A stretch of 64,000 nucleotides of DNA from Streptomyces jumonjinensis (GTDB lineage Bacteria; Actinomycetota; Actinomycetes; Streptomycetales; Streptomycetaceae): the NCBI RefSeq assembly GCF_009600885.1, contig NZ_VCLA01000039.1, positions 1 to 64,000 on the forward strand, written 5' to 3'. Within the stretch, counting starts at the first letter, position 1; each line of letters starts with the position of its first letter. The translations under genes and the position numbers were made by a program. This document shows positions 48,783 through 57,971 of this stretch, piece after piece. The notes under the pieces were generated by a model. That model saw nothing but the letters and a program-made list of their open reading frames with translations. It was not told where the DNA came from and did not search any database.

Positions 48783-49568
48783 ATGTCTGATGCTGCGCCG
48801 CCCACCGCTGTCGAGGTACGTGCCGCCGCCGAGGCGGTCAAAGCCGCACTGGACCGCCACCTCGCGGCGGTCGAGAACCGCACGGGAGAGGACGACCCGG
48901 CTGTCTACGACGCGTTCAACGCCCTGGCCGTCGCGGCGGAGGCGTACGACGAACGCCTCTACGACCGCTACGACGAGGTCACTCCCTTCGAGATCCCCGG
49001 CGCGGACGAATCCCTTCCGCCGTACAACGGCCCCGAGGAACCGGGCGCCCTCAGCGTGCTGATCCGCCGCGATTACGCGGTGGTGGAGCCGGGACGGCTG
49101 CTCGCGCAGGCGCGGCGCGTCGCCGACCTCGACCCCGACGACGAGAACCCGGAGCGGTCCCGGGCCGCGGGCACCAGTGTGCACGCGGCGCTCGGTCTGG
49201 TCTTCGGCGAGTACGAAGCCGATGAGATCGCCTCACGCCACAAGGAATTCGGCTTGGAGGAGGGCGACTCCACGCTCTGGGTCTCGGCCCTCGACGAGCT
49301 GGCCGAACCGGGCGAGTGGCTCAACGCGCCCTTCGACCAGGCGGACCCGGAGCACATCGTGATCCGTTTCGATGTGAGCTCCGTCTTCGATGAGGACGAG
49401 GACGAGCTCGACGAAACGGACGCGGAGCTGGACGGCCCTGGTGGAGCGGGCGGGGAGCCGGACGACCTCGATGAGCCGGACGAGGAACCCGACGAGCTCG
49501 ACGAACCCGACGATGAATCGGACGATGAACCCGACGAATCCGACGACCCCGATGAAACGGAACGCTGA
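48783..49568 (+). CDS. Conserved hypothetical protein with long acidic tail
   Basis: 261 residues, no signal or membrane helix. The N-terminal helical part (VEVRAAAEAVKAALDRHLAAVENRTGEDDPAVYDAFNALAVAAEAYDE) is followed by a mixed domain with LSVLIRRDYAVVEPGRLLAQAR. From about residue 205 on the chain is almost entirely Asp/Glu/Pro (DELDEPDDESDDEPDESDD). It may be a protein-protein interaction module; no function is known. No SD is seen before ATG 48783, suggesting a leaderless or short-leader message. Confidence 0.8.
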   Translation: MSDAAPPTAVEVRAAAEAVKAALDRHLAAVENRTGEDDPAVYDAFNALAVAAEAYDERLYDRYDEVTPFEIPGADESLPPYNGPEEPGALSVLIRRDYAVVEPGRLLAQARRVADLDPDDENPERSRAAGTSVHAALGLVFGEYEADEIASRHKEFGLEEGDSTLWVSALDELAEPGEWLNAPFDQADPEHIVIRFDVSSVFDEDEDELDETDAELDGPGGAGGEPDDLDEPDEEPDELDEPDDESDDEPDESDDPDETER

Positions 49569-49688
49569 CGGGCGACGGCCCGCCGCCCGTACGCACCATG
49601 ACCGAGGCCCTGCCCCCGGACCGGCTACCCGGCCCGGAGGACAGGGCCTCGCTCTGTCCCTCCGGGCCGGGTAGCCCAGGGCGGTCGG

Positions 49689-52232
49689 TCACCCCACGGG
49701 GGCGAGCAGCCCTTCGAGAAGCGACCGCAGCCGCGTCGTACGCTCCTGCGCCGGGATCTCCGCCACGGCCCGCGGCAGCGCCTGATCCACTCCGTGCACC
49801 ACGGACAGATGGCGCTCACCCCGGCCGAACGCGGTGTACACCCAGGGCCGGCTCAGCCCCGGCGCGGCATCCCCCGGCAGCACCACGACCGCGGCGGGCC
49901 AGCGCATCCCCGACGCCTGGTGCGCCGTCAGCGCCCAGCCGTGCCGCAGCGCCGAGCCGACCCGCTCCTTCGGCACGGTCACCCGCGTCCCCTCGCAGTC
50001 GAGGTGCAGCCCTTCGGCGTCCGCCGAGACCACCGTGCCCGGCAGCGTACGGCCGGGGGCCGTCGTACAGGCGATCCGGTCGCCCGGGTCGAAGCCGCCG
50101 AACCGGCCGGGGCCCGGGTTCAGCCGCTGCTTCAGCGCCGCGTTCAGCGCGCGGGTGCCCGCCGCGCCGCCATGGCCCACCGTGATCACCTGGGTCTGCT
50201 CGGTGGGCACCCCGATCGCCCGGGGCACCGAATCGGCGACGAGCTGCACCGTACGGTGAACGGCCTCGGCCGCGTCCCGCACAGGGACGATCACGACCTC
50301 CTTGCCGGGGGCCGCCACCCGGCCGAGCTCCCCGACCCCGACGCCCGACACCAGCTCCCCGATCGGACCGGGGTCCGGTGTGCGCGAGACGATCTGCGGA
50401 CAGACCCGCGCCGCCAGCAGATCCCCGAACACCCGGCCCGCGCCCGCGGGCCCCAGCTGCCCGGGATCACCGCTCAGCACCAGCCGGCCACCGTCCGGCA
50501 ACGACTCCACCAGCGCCGTCGCACTCTCCACATCGAGCAGCTGGGCGTCCAGCACCACCAGCAGATCCAGCGCCAGCGCGCCGTCCGCGTCCCGGCCGGG
50601 ACCCTGGCCGCCGCTCAGCAGCCCGGCCACGGTGACCGCCGCCGGGCCGAGCGCCCCACGGGCCCGCTCACTGTGGACCGCGACCACCGCGCGCAGACCG
50701 AGCGACCCGGCCGCCCCGGCCAGGGCGACCGGCTCGGCACGCGCCGCCTCCCCGCCCGTATGCGTCGCCAGAGCGCTCTCCGCGACCGCGCGCACCAGCT
50801 CGGCCGGCCCGGCCGCCCCCTCCCAGCGGGCGTCCGCCCCGGATCTCGCGAGCCGGGCCAGCCCGTCCGCGAGGCTCTCCTCGGCGAGGGCGTACCGGTC
50901 GAGCCCCAGCAGCAGCGGAGCCTGCGGCTGCTCCTCCTCGGCCTCCCCGGTCGCCCCGGCCTGTCCGGTCTCCCCGGAGACCTCTGGAGCGGGCTCCAGG
51001 GACTCTCCGGCCCCGTCCTCGAACGCCAGGACGACTCCGTCGTCGATCGCCCGCTGGAGCGCGTCATCGGGGTCGGGAACCGACCGCCCGGCCAGCGCCT
51101 CCCGCACGGCGGAGGCCGCCAGCGCGGTATGGCCCCGCGAGGCCGCCCGCTCCAGCTCCCAGACGACCAGGGCCGCCGTCCGCCGCTCGTCGCCCGGCCC
51201 GCACCCGCCGCCGAGCAGCGCACGGGCGAATCCGTCGGCCTGCTCCGGCCCGACCCCGGGGACGGACAGCAGCTGCCAGGGGTCCTCGCGCAGGATTCCG
51301 GCGGCCCCCTCCCCGAGCACTTCGGCGACCCGTGGCGCGAGGGACTCGGGAGCGCCCCCCGCGCCGAGCGTCTCCCGCACCGCCGCGAGGGTCTCCGGAG
51401 CGCTCGCCGGGGCCGGGACGGCGGGATGCTCCAGCGCCGTCCGCGGCCCGGTCTCCCCGGGCCGCGCCGTCCCGGCGGGCACGGCCGGGTGCGGGGCGGG
51501 CTCCGGCCGCGGGCGGGAAGCCCGCTGGGCCGGTGCGGGGGAGTCGAAGAAGGCCGTACCCGGCCGCTCACCGCTCTCCACCGCCCGCACCGCCGCGAGC
51601 AGATCGGCCGCCCGGCCGTCCAGCTTGGCCCCGCTGGCGATGGGTCCGTCCCGCTCGGCCTTCCGCTGCTCGATCCGCTGCCGCAGCTCCCGCTGCGCGG
51701 CGAGCTCGGCCGCCGCCTCGGACGGCCCGCTCGCGTCATTCCCGGCGTCGGTGGCGCCACCGGCGTCCGTGTCCGTGTCCGTGGCAGCGTCGGTGTCCGC
51801 AGAGCCGTCGGTTTCCGTGTCGGGGTCGGCGTCGGTGTCCGCAGAGCCGTCGGTTTCCGTGTCGGGGTCGGCGTCGGTGTCCGCTGCGCCCGAGTCCACC
51901 ACGGCGGATGCCTCCGCTCCACCGCTGCTCTCCGGGCTCGGCTCCCCCGAGCCCTCGCCACCGGACGACTCCGACGCGGCCACGGGCACGGCGTCATCGC
52001 CCGGAACACCCGGAACACCCGGAACACCCGGGACCGTGCCGCCGGACGCCTCCGCATCGGCGGGGTCCTGGACTCCCAGGGACGCCTCGGCCTCCCCGGG
52101 CCCGGCCTCCGCCGCCGGGCCCCCGTCAGGGGGCGGCGGCGCGTCGGGAGCCCCGGTGGCCTCGGTGGCCTCGGGGTCACGGTCGGCGGTGGCCGGGGGT
52201 TCGGGGTTCGGCCCCCGGGAAGGCGCGGTCAC
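49689..52232 (-). CDS. RecD-like protein with apparently degenerate ATPase motifs
   Basis: 847 residues. The first ~190 are disordered and acidic, including tandem DTDADPDTETDGSA repeats. A helix-hairpin-helix (LLSVPGVGPEQADGFARALL) and a RecD2-like helicase body follow. No G-x-G-K-T Walker A is found where RecD has one, and the expected DEAS Walker B reads LLVVLDAQLLDVESATALVESLPDGGRLVLSGDPGQLGPAGAGRV. The C-terminal HGWALTAHQASGMRWPAAVVVLP helicase motif V/VI region is kept. It probably binds DNA without unwinding. Its GTG start overlaps the aldo/keto reductase stop. Confidence 0.75.
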   Translation of the reverse strand: MTAPSRGPNPEPPATADRDPEATEATGAPDAPPPPDGGPAAEAGPGEAEASLGVQDPADAEASGGTVPGVPGVPGVPGDDAVPVAASESSGGEGSGEPSPESSGGAEASAVVDSGAADTDADPDTETDGSADTDADPDTETDGSADTDAATDTDTDAGGATDAGNDASGPSEAAAELAAQRELRQRIEQRKAERDGPIASGAKLDGRAADLLAAVRAVESGERPGTAFFDSPAPAQRASRPRPEPAPHPAVPAGTARPGETGPRTALEHPAVPAPASAPETLAAVRETLGAGGAPESLAPRVAEVLGEGAAGILREDPWQLLSVPGVGPEQADGFARALLGGGCGPGDERRTAALVVWELERAASRGHTALAASAVREALAGRSVPDPDDALQRAIDDGVVLAFEDGAGESLEPAPEVSGETGQAGATGEAEEEQPQAPLLLGLDRYALAEESLADGLARLARSGADARWEGAAGPAELVRAVAESALATHTGGEAARAEPVALAGAAGSLGLRAVVAVHSERARGALGPAAVTVAGLLSGGQGPGRDADGALALDLLVVLDAQLLDVESATALVESLPDGGRLVLSGDPGQLGPAGAGRVFGDLLAARVCPQIVSRTPDPGPIGELVSGVGVGELGRVAAPGKEVVIVPVRDAAEAVHRTVQLVADSVPRAIGVPTEQTQVITVGHGGAAGTRALNAALKQRLNPGPGRFGGFDPGDRIACTTAPGRTLPGTVVSADAEGLHLDCEGTRVTVPKERVGSALRHGWALTAHQASGMRWPAAVVVLPGDAAPGLSRPWVYTAFGRGERHLSVVHGVDQALPRAVAEIPAQERTTRLRSLLEGLLAPVG
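51789..51884. repeat. 42-bp tandem repeat in the disordered N-terminus of the RecD-like gene
   Basis: Two identical 42-bp units (51789-51830, 51831-51872) and a 12-base partial third. The period is 14 codons, so copy-number change keeps the frame. A separate 9-bp run (GVP repeats) lies near 52000-52035. Confidence 0.9.
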
Positions 52233-53212
52233 AGCGTGCTCCAGTCCTGGTCGGGATAGCGGTGCACGGGCGCCGACACATCGTCCAACGCCTGGCAGAT
52301 CTCGTCAGGAAGCGTAAGCGCCTCCACTGACAGCGCCGCCGCCAGCTGCCGCGCGTTGCGCGCGCCGACGATCGGGGCGACCACTCCGGGCCGGTCCCGC
52401 ACCCATGCCAGCGCCACCTGGAGCGCGGTCGTCGCCAGCCCGTCCGCCGCCGTGAGCACCGCTTCCACCACGCTGTCCGCCGTCTCGTCGAGATACGGCT
52501 CGACAAACGGTCCGAGCAGCTCGGAGGCCCCCCGGGAATCGGACGGGGTGCCATGCCGGTACTTGCCCGTCAGCACCCCCCGCCCCAGCGGGGACGACGG
52601 CAGCAGCCCCACGCCCAGATCCAGCGCCGCGGGCAGCACCTCCCGCTCGACACCCCGCTGAAGCAGGGAGTACTCCATCTGTGTGCTCGCCAGCCGGGCG
52701 CGCGCCCCCGGCGCCGCCAGCTGCCAGGTCGCCGCCTTGGCCAGCTGCCAGCCGCAGAAATTCGACACTCCCGCGTACCGCGCCCGGCCGCTGCTCACCG
52801 CGATGTCGAGCGCCTGGAGCGTCTCGTCCAGCGGGGTGCGCGGGTCGAAGGCATGGATCTGCCACAGGTCCACATAGTCCGTCCCCAGCCGCGCCAGCGA
52901 GTCGTCCAGCGCCGCCAGCAGATGCCCGCGCGAGCCGTCGAACCGCCGGTCCGGGTCCGGCACACTGCCCGCCTTGGTCGCTATGACCAGCTCGCGCCGG
53001 GGCACCAGCCGCTCCACCAGCTGCCCGAGCAGAAACTCCGCGTCCCCGCCCCCGTACACATCGGCGGTGTCGACCAGGGTCCCGCCCGCCTCCCAGAACG
53101 CTTTGAGCTGATCCGCCGCGTCATGCTCGTCGGTGTCCCGGCCCCAGGTCAGGGTGCCGAGCCCGATACGGGACACGCGCAGGCCGGTGCGGCCGAGATG
53201 CCTCTGCTCCAT
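52229..53212 (-). CDS. Aldo/keto reductase
   Basis: 327 residues. Tetrad visible: Asp and Tyr in LVDTADVYGGGDAE, Lys in VIATKAG, His in DLWQIHAFDP. LGRTGLRVSRIGLGTLTWG is the standard N-terminus. NADPH-dependent carbonyl reductase; substrate unknown. ATG 53212 is preferred over 53224. The RecD-like gene overlaps its stop (GTGA), so the two are coupled. It is divergent from the LLM oxidoreductase across a perfect palindrome. Confidence 0.94.
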   Translation of the reverse strand: MEQRHLGRTGLRVSRIGLGTLTWGRDTDEHDAADQLKAFWEAGGTLVDTADVYGGGDAEFLLGQLVERLVPRRELVIATKAGSVPDPDRRFDGSRGHLLAALDDSLARLGTDYVDLWQIHAFDPRTPLDETLQALDIAVSSGRARYAGVSNFCGWQLAKAATWQLAAPGARARLASTQMEYSLLQRGVEREVLPAALDLGVGLLPSSPLGRGVLTGKYRHGTPSDSRGASELLGPFVEPYLDETADSVVEAVLTAADGLATTALQVALAWVRDRPGVVAPIVGARNARQLAAALSVEALTLPDEICQALDDVSAPVHRYPDQDWSTL

Positions 53213-53330
53213 GCGCCCTGACATTACTGGCCGAGGCCCCGGCCGAAGAGAGCCTGTGGACAACCCCGGCTGCCGCCAGGACCCCTGACGGATCGCGGCA
53301 CCACGCGCTAGAGTCCCCGGAACACAGACG

Positions 53331-53344
53331 TTACTGATCAGTAA
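53331..53344. promoter_or_regulatory. Perfect 14-bp palindrome upstream of the LLM oxidoreductase
   Basis: TTACTGATCAGTAA lies 12 bases before the LLM start codon. It resembles a TetR-type operator overlapping the ribosome-binding region. No cognate regulator gene is adjacent. Confidence 0.65.
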
Positions 53345-53356
53345 GAGGGAGCGGTT

Positions 53357-54406
53357 ATGCGGCTCGGCATCAACCTCGGCTACTGGGGCGCGGGTATGGA
53401 CGGCGACAATCTCGCGGTCGCCCAGGAGGCCGACCGGCTCGGCTATGACGTCTGCTGGGCGGCGGAGGCGTACGGCTCCGACGCCCCCACCGTCCTCACC
53501 TGGGTCGCCGCCCAGACCGAACGGATCGACGTCGGCTCCGCGATCATGCAGATCCCGGCCCGTCAGCCCGCCATGACCGCGATGACCGCCGCCACCCTCG
53601 ACTCCCTCTCCGGCGGCCGCTTCCGGCTCGGCCTCGGCGTCTCGGGGCCCCAGGTCTCCGAAGGCTGGTACGGGGTGCGGTTCGACAAGCCGCTCGCCCG
53701 CACCCGGGAGTACGTCGAGATCATCCGCAAGGCGATGACCCGCGAGCGTCTCACCCACGAGGGCGAGCACTGGACCCTTCCGCTCCCCGAGGGGCCGGGC
53801 AAGCCCATCAAGCTCACCGTCCACCCCCAGCGCGAGCACATCCCGCTCTACATCGCCGCCATCGGCCCCCGGAACCTGGAGCAGACCGGTGAGATCGCCG
53901 ACGGCGCGCTGCTGATCTTCCCCTCGGCCGAGCATCTGGAGGAGACCGCGATCAGGCATCTGCGCGCGGGCCGGGAGCGGGCCGGAAAGACCATGGACGG
54001 CTTCGACGTCTGTCCCACCGTGCCCCTGGCGGTCGGCGACGACGTCACCGCCCTGGCCGATATGTTCCGCCCGTACACCGCCCTCTACGTCGGCGGCATG
54101 GGCAGCCGGAAGCAGAACTTCTACAACCAGCTCGCCCAGCGCATGGGCTATGAGAAGGAAGCCGCCGAGATCCAGGAGAAGTACCTCTCCGGCGACAAGG
54201 ACGGCGCCGCCGCGGCCGTACCGCACCGGCTGATCGACTCCACCGCCCTCCTCGGCCCGGTGGAGCGCATCGCGGACGGGATGCGGGCCTACGCCGAGGC
54301 CGGTGTCACCACCCTCACCCTCGCCCCCGCCGGATTCACCCTCGACGAGCGGATCGCGGCCCTGCGGACGGGCACCGAGGCCCTGGAGCGCGCCGGACTG
54401 GCGTAA
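53357..54406 (+). CDS. LLM-class F420-dependent oxidoreductase
   Basis: 349 residues, luciferase-like TIM barrel: MRLGINLGYWGAG, EADRLGYDVCWAAEAYGSDAPT, RIDVGSAIMQIPARQPAMTAMTAATLDSLSGGRFRLGLGVSGPQV and IPLYIAAIGPRNLEQTGEIADG. Sequence features fit the F420-dependent branch rather than FMN monooxygenases, by family resemblance. ATG 53357 after GGGAGCG. A palindrome before the start suggests repression by a TetR-type protein. Confidence 0.93.
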   Translation: MRLGINLGYWGAGMDGDNLAVAQEADRLGYDVCWAAEAYGSDAPTVLTWVAAQTERIDVGSAIMQIPARQPAMTAMTAATLDSLSGGRFRLGLGVSGPQVSEGWYGVRFDKPLARTREYVEIIRKAMTRERLTHEGEHWTLPLPEGPGKPIKLTVHPQREHIPLYIAAIGPRNLEQTGEIADGALLIFPSAEHLEETAIRHLRAGRERAGKTMDGFDVCPTVPLAVGDDVTALADMFRPYTALYVGGMGSRKQNFYNQLAQRMGYEKEAAEIQEKYLSGDKDGAAAAVPHRLIDSTALLGPVERIADGMRAYAEAGVTTLTLAPAGFTLDERIAALRTGTEALERAGLA

Positions 54407-54423
54407 CCCCCCTGGAGTCCGGC

Positions 54424-54475
54424 ACCCCCGGAATCCCCCCGGCCCCCGGAATCCCCCCGGCCCCCGGAATCCGCC
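54424..54475. repeat. CCCCGGAATCCCCCC tandem repeat
   Basis: Three copies of an approximately 18-bp CCCGGAATCCCCCCGGCC unit follow the LLM gene. It is low-complexity; possible transcription-end material, no function visible. Confidence 0.6.
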
Positions 54476-54561
54476 GAATGGCGGAGCCCGGGGGCCCAGC
54501 TGTTGCCGCGCCGCCCCGCCGAGCCGACGCTTTTGTGGGGTGCCTTCAGGAGGTGGCAGTG

Positions 54562-55347
54562 ATGCTCTCGGGCCGAGGTCTTTTCCAGGAAATCATCGAC
54601 GACGACGACGCTTTCCGGCTCTTCTGCTCCATAGCCGCCAGCGGCGAGGCCCAAGGCGGCTGGGAGAACGGCCGGATCGCCGCGCTGGTGCCCGAGAGCA
54701 TGCGCGCGCTCGCGCCGAGGATCGCACGGCACGGCGCCGACGAGGACAAACACGGCAGGATCTTCAACGCCCTGCTCAGAAAGCGCGGTCTCGAACCCGT
54801 CCCCGTACCGCCCGAGTCCGACTACACCATGCTGCTGGAGGCCCGGGGCATCGGTCTCGCCCACGAGAAGCTCCGCCGCGACGAGCCCCTCACCGAGGAG
54901 GACATCGTCGTCTACCTCTCCCACAGCAGGGTCACCGAACAGCGGGCCGCCGACCAGATGGACATGCTGGTCAAATACTTCGGCGACCATCCCGAACTCG
55001 GCAAGGCCATCAGGATGATCTGCAACGACGAGTCGAACCATCTCGCGTACTGCCATGAGGAGCTGCTGGGCCTCGTCGCCGACGGGCACGGGCGCACCAT
55101 CCACCGCGTACTGCGCGAGAGCGCCCTCACCGAGATCAGGGTCCACCGCGACGTCAGTCTCTCGGTGATGTCGCGCATGGGACGGCTGCTGCGCTGGCCC
55201 CGGGCCAAGTCCGCCGCTCTCGCCTCGGGCATCCACGGAATGTACGCGTACGAGCGGTTCGGCGGCTGGCACCGGATGATCGGCCTGACCATGCCCGAGC
55301 GGCGCGGGGCCCTCGACGGCCCGCCCGTGCCCGCCCCCGCGCTCTGA
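54562..55347 (+). CDS. Ferritin-like diiron-fold protein
   Basis: 261 residues. Four-helix bundle with candidate metal ligands: HGADEDKHGRIF (E-x2-H) and CNDESNHLAYCHEE (E-x2-H) separated by about 90 residues, as in ferritin-like carboxylate-bridged diiron proteins. ATG 54562 has CAGGAGG upstream. The role could be an oxygenase or iron protein; no partner is evident. The gene converges on corA with an 85-base gap. Confidence 0.82.
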   Translation: MLSGRGLFQEIIDDDDAFRLFCSIAASGEAQGGWENGRIAALVPESMRALAPRIARHGADEDKHGRIFNALLRKRGLEPVPVPPESDYTMLLEARGIGLAHEKLRRDEPLTEEDIVVYLSHSRVTEQRAADQMDMLVKYFGDHPELGKAIRMICNDESNHLAYCHEELLGLVADGHGRTIHRVLRESALTEIRVHRDVSLSVMSRMGRLLRWPRAKSAALASGIHGMYAYERFGGWHRMIGLTMPERRGALDGPPVPAPAL

Positions 55348-55432
55348 CGGCCCCGCCCCGCCCCGCCGCCACGGCACGGCCGCCCCCGTGCTCCTACGGC
55401 CCCGCCCAGCTGCTGCTCCAGCCCCCCCGCCG

Positions 55433-56515
55433 CTACAGCCACCCCCGGCGCTTGAACAGCCGGAACAGGCCCCACACCGCGCCCGCCATCAGCATCAGCA
55501 CCGCGGGATATCCGCCCACCCACCGCAGCTCCGGCATATGCTCGAAGTTCATGCCGTAGATCCCCGCCACCATCGTCGGCACCGCCGCCATCGCCGCCCA
55601 GGCCGAGATCTTCCGCATATCGTCGTTCTGCCGTACGCCCTGCTGGGCCAGATGAGCGGCGAGGATGTCCGACAGCAGCCGGTCGAGCGCCTCCACCTGC
55701 TCGTTCGCCCGTGTCAGATGGTCGCTCACATCGCGGAAGAACAGCTGGGAACGCTTGTGGACGAAGGGCACCCCGGCGCTCGCCAGCCGGGTCATGGGCG
55801 CCGTCAGCGGCCCGCTGGCCCGCCGGAACTCCAGCACCTGCCGCTTGAAGACATAGATCCGCTCGGCGGTCGGAGGCCGCGCCCCGGACCCGGACCCGGC
55901 GCCTGATCCGGACCCGGACCCGGTGCCTGATCCGGACCCCGACCCCGACCCCGACCCCGACCCGGTCCCGGACCCCGCCCCCGACCCGCCGGGGGCGAAC
56001 ACATCCGCCTCCATCTCCTCCAGGTCCACCTGGAGCTCCTCCGCCACCTCGATGTAGTGGTCCACCACCGCGTCGCTGACCGCGTACAGCACCGCGGTGG
56101 GCCCATGCCTCAGCACATCGGGCTCCGACTCCAGCCGTCTGCGCACCTCGGTCAGCGGCGAGCACTCGCCGTGCCGGACCGTCACCACGAAGGAGTCGCC
56201 GATGAAGAGCATCAGCTCCCCGGTGGTGACCGTGTCGCTCTCCTGCTCGTACGCCACCGGTTTGAGCACCAAGAAGAGCGAGTCGTCGTACACCTCCAGC
56301 TTGGGCCGCTGATGGGCCCGCAGCGCGTCCTCCACCGCCAGCGGGTGCAGCCCGAACTCCGTGGTGACGAGCTCGAACTCGTCCGCTGTCGGCTCGTACA
56401 TGCCGATCCACAGAAAGGCGTCGCCGCGCGCCCGGGCCAGATCCAGCGCGTCCGAGAAGTCGGCGGGCCCCTCGACACGGCGCCCCGAGCGGTAGATGGC
56501 GCAGTCCACGATCAC
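55433..56515 (-). CDS. CorA-family Mg2+/Co2+ channel with a Gly-Ser linker insertion
   Basis: 360 residues. Large cytoplasmic domain, then two C-terminal membrane helices with the selectivity motif YGMNFEHMPEL. Between the N-terminal alpha/beta part and the long stalk helices (about residues 180-220) is a run of some 35 Gly/Ser (GSGSGTGSG...) encoded by six-base repeats (55885-55990), not normal for CorA. GTG 56515 is preferred as it begins VIVDCAIYRSG; an upstream start at 56551 is possible. Confidence 0.92.
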   Translation of the reverse strand: MIVDCAIYRSGRRVEGPADFSDALDLARARGDAFLWIGMYEPTADEFELVTTEFGLHPLAVEDALRAHQRPKLEVYDDSLFLVLKPVAYEQESDTVTTGELMLFIGDSFVVTVRHGECSPLTEVRRRLESEPDVLRHGPTAVLYAVSDAVVDHYIEVAEELQVDLEEMEADVFAPGGSGAGSGTGSGSGSGSGSGSGTGSGSGSGAGSGSGARPPTAERIYVFKRQVLEFRRASGPLTAPMTRLASAGVPFVHKRSQLFFRDVSDHLTRANEQVEALDRLLSDILAAHLAQQGVRQNDDMRKISAWAAMAAVPTMVAGIYGMNFEHMPELRWVGGYPAVLMLMAGAVWGLFRLFKRRGWL

Positions 56516-56583
56516 AGCGCGAATTCTTCCGCGCGTGCCACCCCGGCGCACCCCACGACGCGCGGCGGCCTAGGCTGGCGGAC

Positions 56584-57279
56584 ATGGCCACGCTGATCCT
56601 CGTACGCCACGGACGCTCCACCGCCAACACCGCGGGGGTGCTCGCCGGCCGGACGCCGGGCGTCCACCTCGACGAGCGCGGCGCCGCACAGGCCGCCGGG
56701 CTGCCGGCCCGCCTCGCCGGCGTACCGCTCGCCGCTGTCGTCAGCAGCCCCCTGGAGCGCTGTGCGCAGACGCTCCAGCCGCTGCTCGACGCCCGGCCGG
56801 AGCTCGTGCTGCGGACGGACGAGCGCATCGGGGAGTGCGACTACGGCGACTGGTCGGGGCGCAAGCTGGGGGAGCTCGCCGGCGAACCGCTGATGGAGGT
56901 CGTCCAGCAGCACCCCTCGGCGGCGGTCTTCCCCGGCGGCGAGTCCATGCGGGCCATGCAGGCGCGGGCGGTGGACGCCGTACGCGACTGGAACGCGCGG
57001 GTCGACGCCGCCCACGGCGAGGACGCGCTCTATGTGATGTGCTCGCACGGCGACGTCATCAAGGCGCTCGTCGCGGACGCGCTCGGGATGCATCTCGATC
57101 TGTTCCAGCGGATCCATGTGGAACCGTGTTCCGCGACAGCGATCCGCTACACCCGCACCCGCCCGTTTCTGCTGCGTCTCGGCGACACGGGCGAGCTCGG
57201 ATCCCTGGCCCCGCGCGGCGGCGGGGAGCGGGACGGCTCGGCGGACGCCGTCGTGGGCGGCGGCGCGGGCGCTCCGTGA
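56584..57279 (+). CDS. Histidine-phosphatase-family protein (MSMEG_4193 type)
   Basis: 231 residues. Phosphohistidine motif LILVRHGRSTANT (RHG at residues 8-10), ERIGECDYGDWSGRKLGEL and MCSHGDVIKALVADAL for the second His. The MSMEG_4193 branch is annotated as putative phosphomutase. Gene order phosphatase - DUF3090 - SCO1664-type - mshC is conserved in actinobacteria, so the three unknowns may serve one process, but this is not established. Confidence 0.92.
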   Translation: MATLILVRHGRSTANTAGVLAGRTPGVHLDERGAAQAAGLPARLAGVPLAAVVSSPLERCAQTLQPLLDARPELVLRTDERIGECDYGDWSGRKLGELAGEPLMEVVQQHPSAAVFPGGESMRAMQARAVDAVRDWNARVDAAHGEDALYVMCSHGDVIKALVADALGMHLDLFQRIHVEPCSATAIRYTRTRPFLLRLGDTGELGSLAPRGGGERDGSADAVVGGGAGAP

Positions 57280-57380
57280 TCGCCGGGCGCAGTAGGGTGG
57301 ACGCGCCGAAAGCCCGTATGCCCGTACAGGCTGTTCTGAGATGTACATGCCCATAGATCCCGATTTTTGAGGGAGAGAAC

Positions 57381-57971
57381 GTGTCCCGTCAGGTGTTCCT
57401 CTACGACCCGCCGGACCGGTTCGTGGCCGGTACGGTCGGGCTGCCTGGACGCCGTACGTTCTTTCTCCAGGCGTCGGCCGGAGGGCGCGTCACCAGCGTG
57501 GCGCTGGAGAAGACCCAGGTCTCCGCGCTGGCCGAGCGGATCGACGAGCTGCTCGACGAGGTCGTGCGCCGGACCGGGGGCAATGCCCCGGTTCCCGCCG
57601 TCGCGCCCGCCGACGTCGCCGACACCGCGCCGCTTGACTCCCCGGTCGAGGAGGAGTTCCGGGTCGGCACGATGGCGCTGGCGTGGGACGGCGACGAACA
57701 GCGCATGATCGTCGAGGCGCAGGCGCTGGTCGAGCTGGACGCGGACTCCGAGGAGGATCTCGCGGAGGCCGAGGAGCGGCTGCTCCAGGACGAGGAGAAC
57801 GGTCCGCCGATGCTGCGGGTGCGGCTGACCGGGGCGCAGGCGCGAGCCTTCGCCAAGCGCGCGCTGGACGTGGTCAACGCCGGCCGTCCCCCCTGCCCGC
57901 TGTGCAGCCTGCCGCTCGACCCGGAAGGACATGTATGCCCGCGCCAGAACGGATACCGGCGGGGAGCGTGA
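57381..57971 (+). CDS. DUF3090 protein
   Basis: 196 residues, GTG start with GAGAGAAC upstream. SRQVFLYDPPDRFVAGTVGLPGRRTFFLQA is the family hallmark. The C-terminus has CPLCSLPLDPEGHVCPR, a zinc-knuckle-like set of three or four cysteines. Function unknown. The next gene starts 37 bases inside it, implying translational coupling. Confidence 0.93.
   Translation: MSRQVFLYDPPDRFVAGTVGLPGRRTFFLQASAGGRVTSVALEKTQVSALAERIDELLDEVVRRTGGNAPVPAVAPADVADTAPLDSPVEEEFRVGTMALAWDGDEQRMIVEAQALVELDADSEEDLAEAEERLLQDEENGPPMLRVRLTGAQARAFAKRALDVVNAGRPPCPLCSLPLDPEGHVCPRQNGYRRGA

Noticed and set aside
53213..54226. Upstream extension of the aldo/keto reductase frame
   Set aside because: It is antisense to the LLM oxidoreductase. 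Family-like sequence begins at MEQRHLGRTG.
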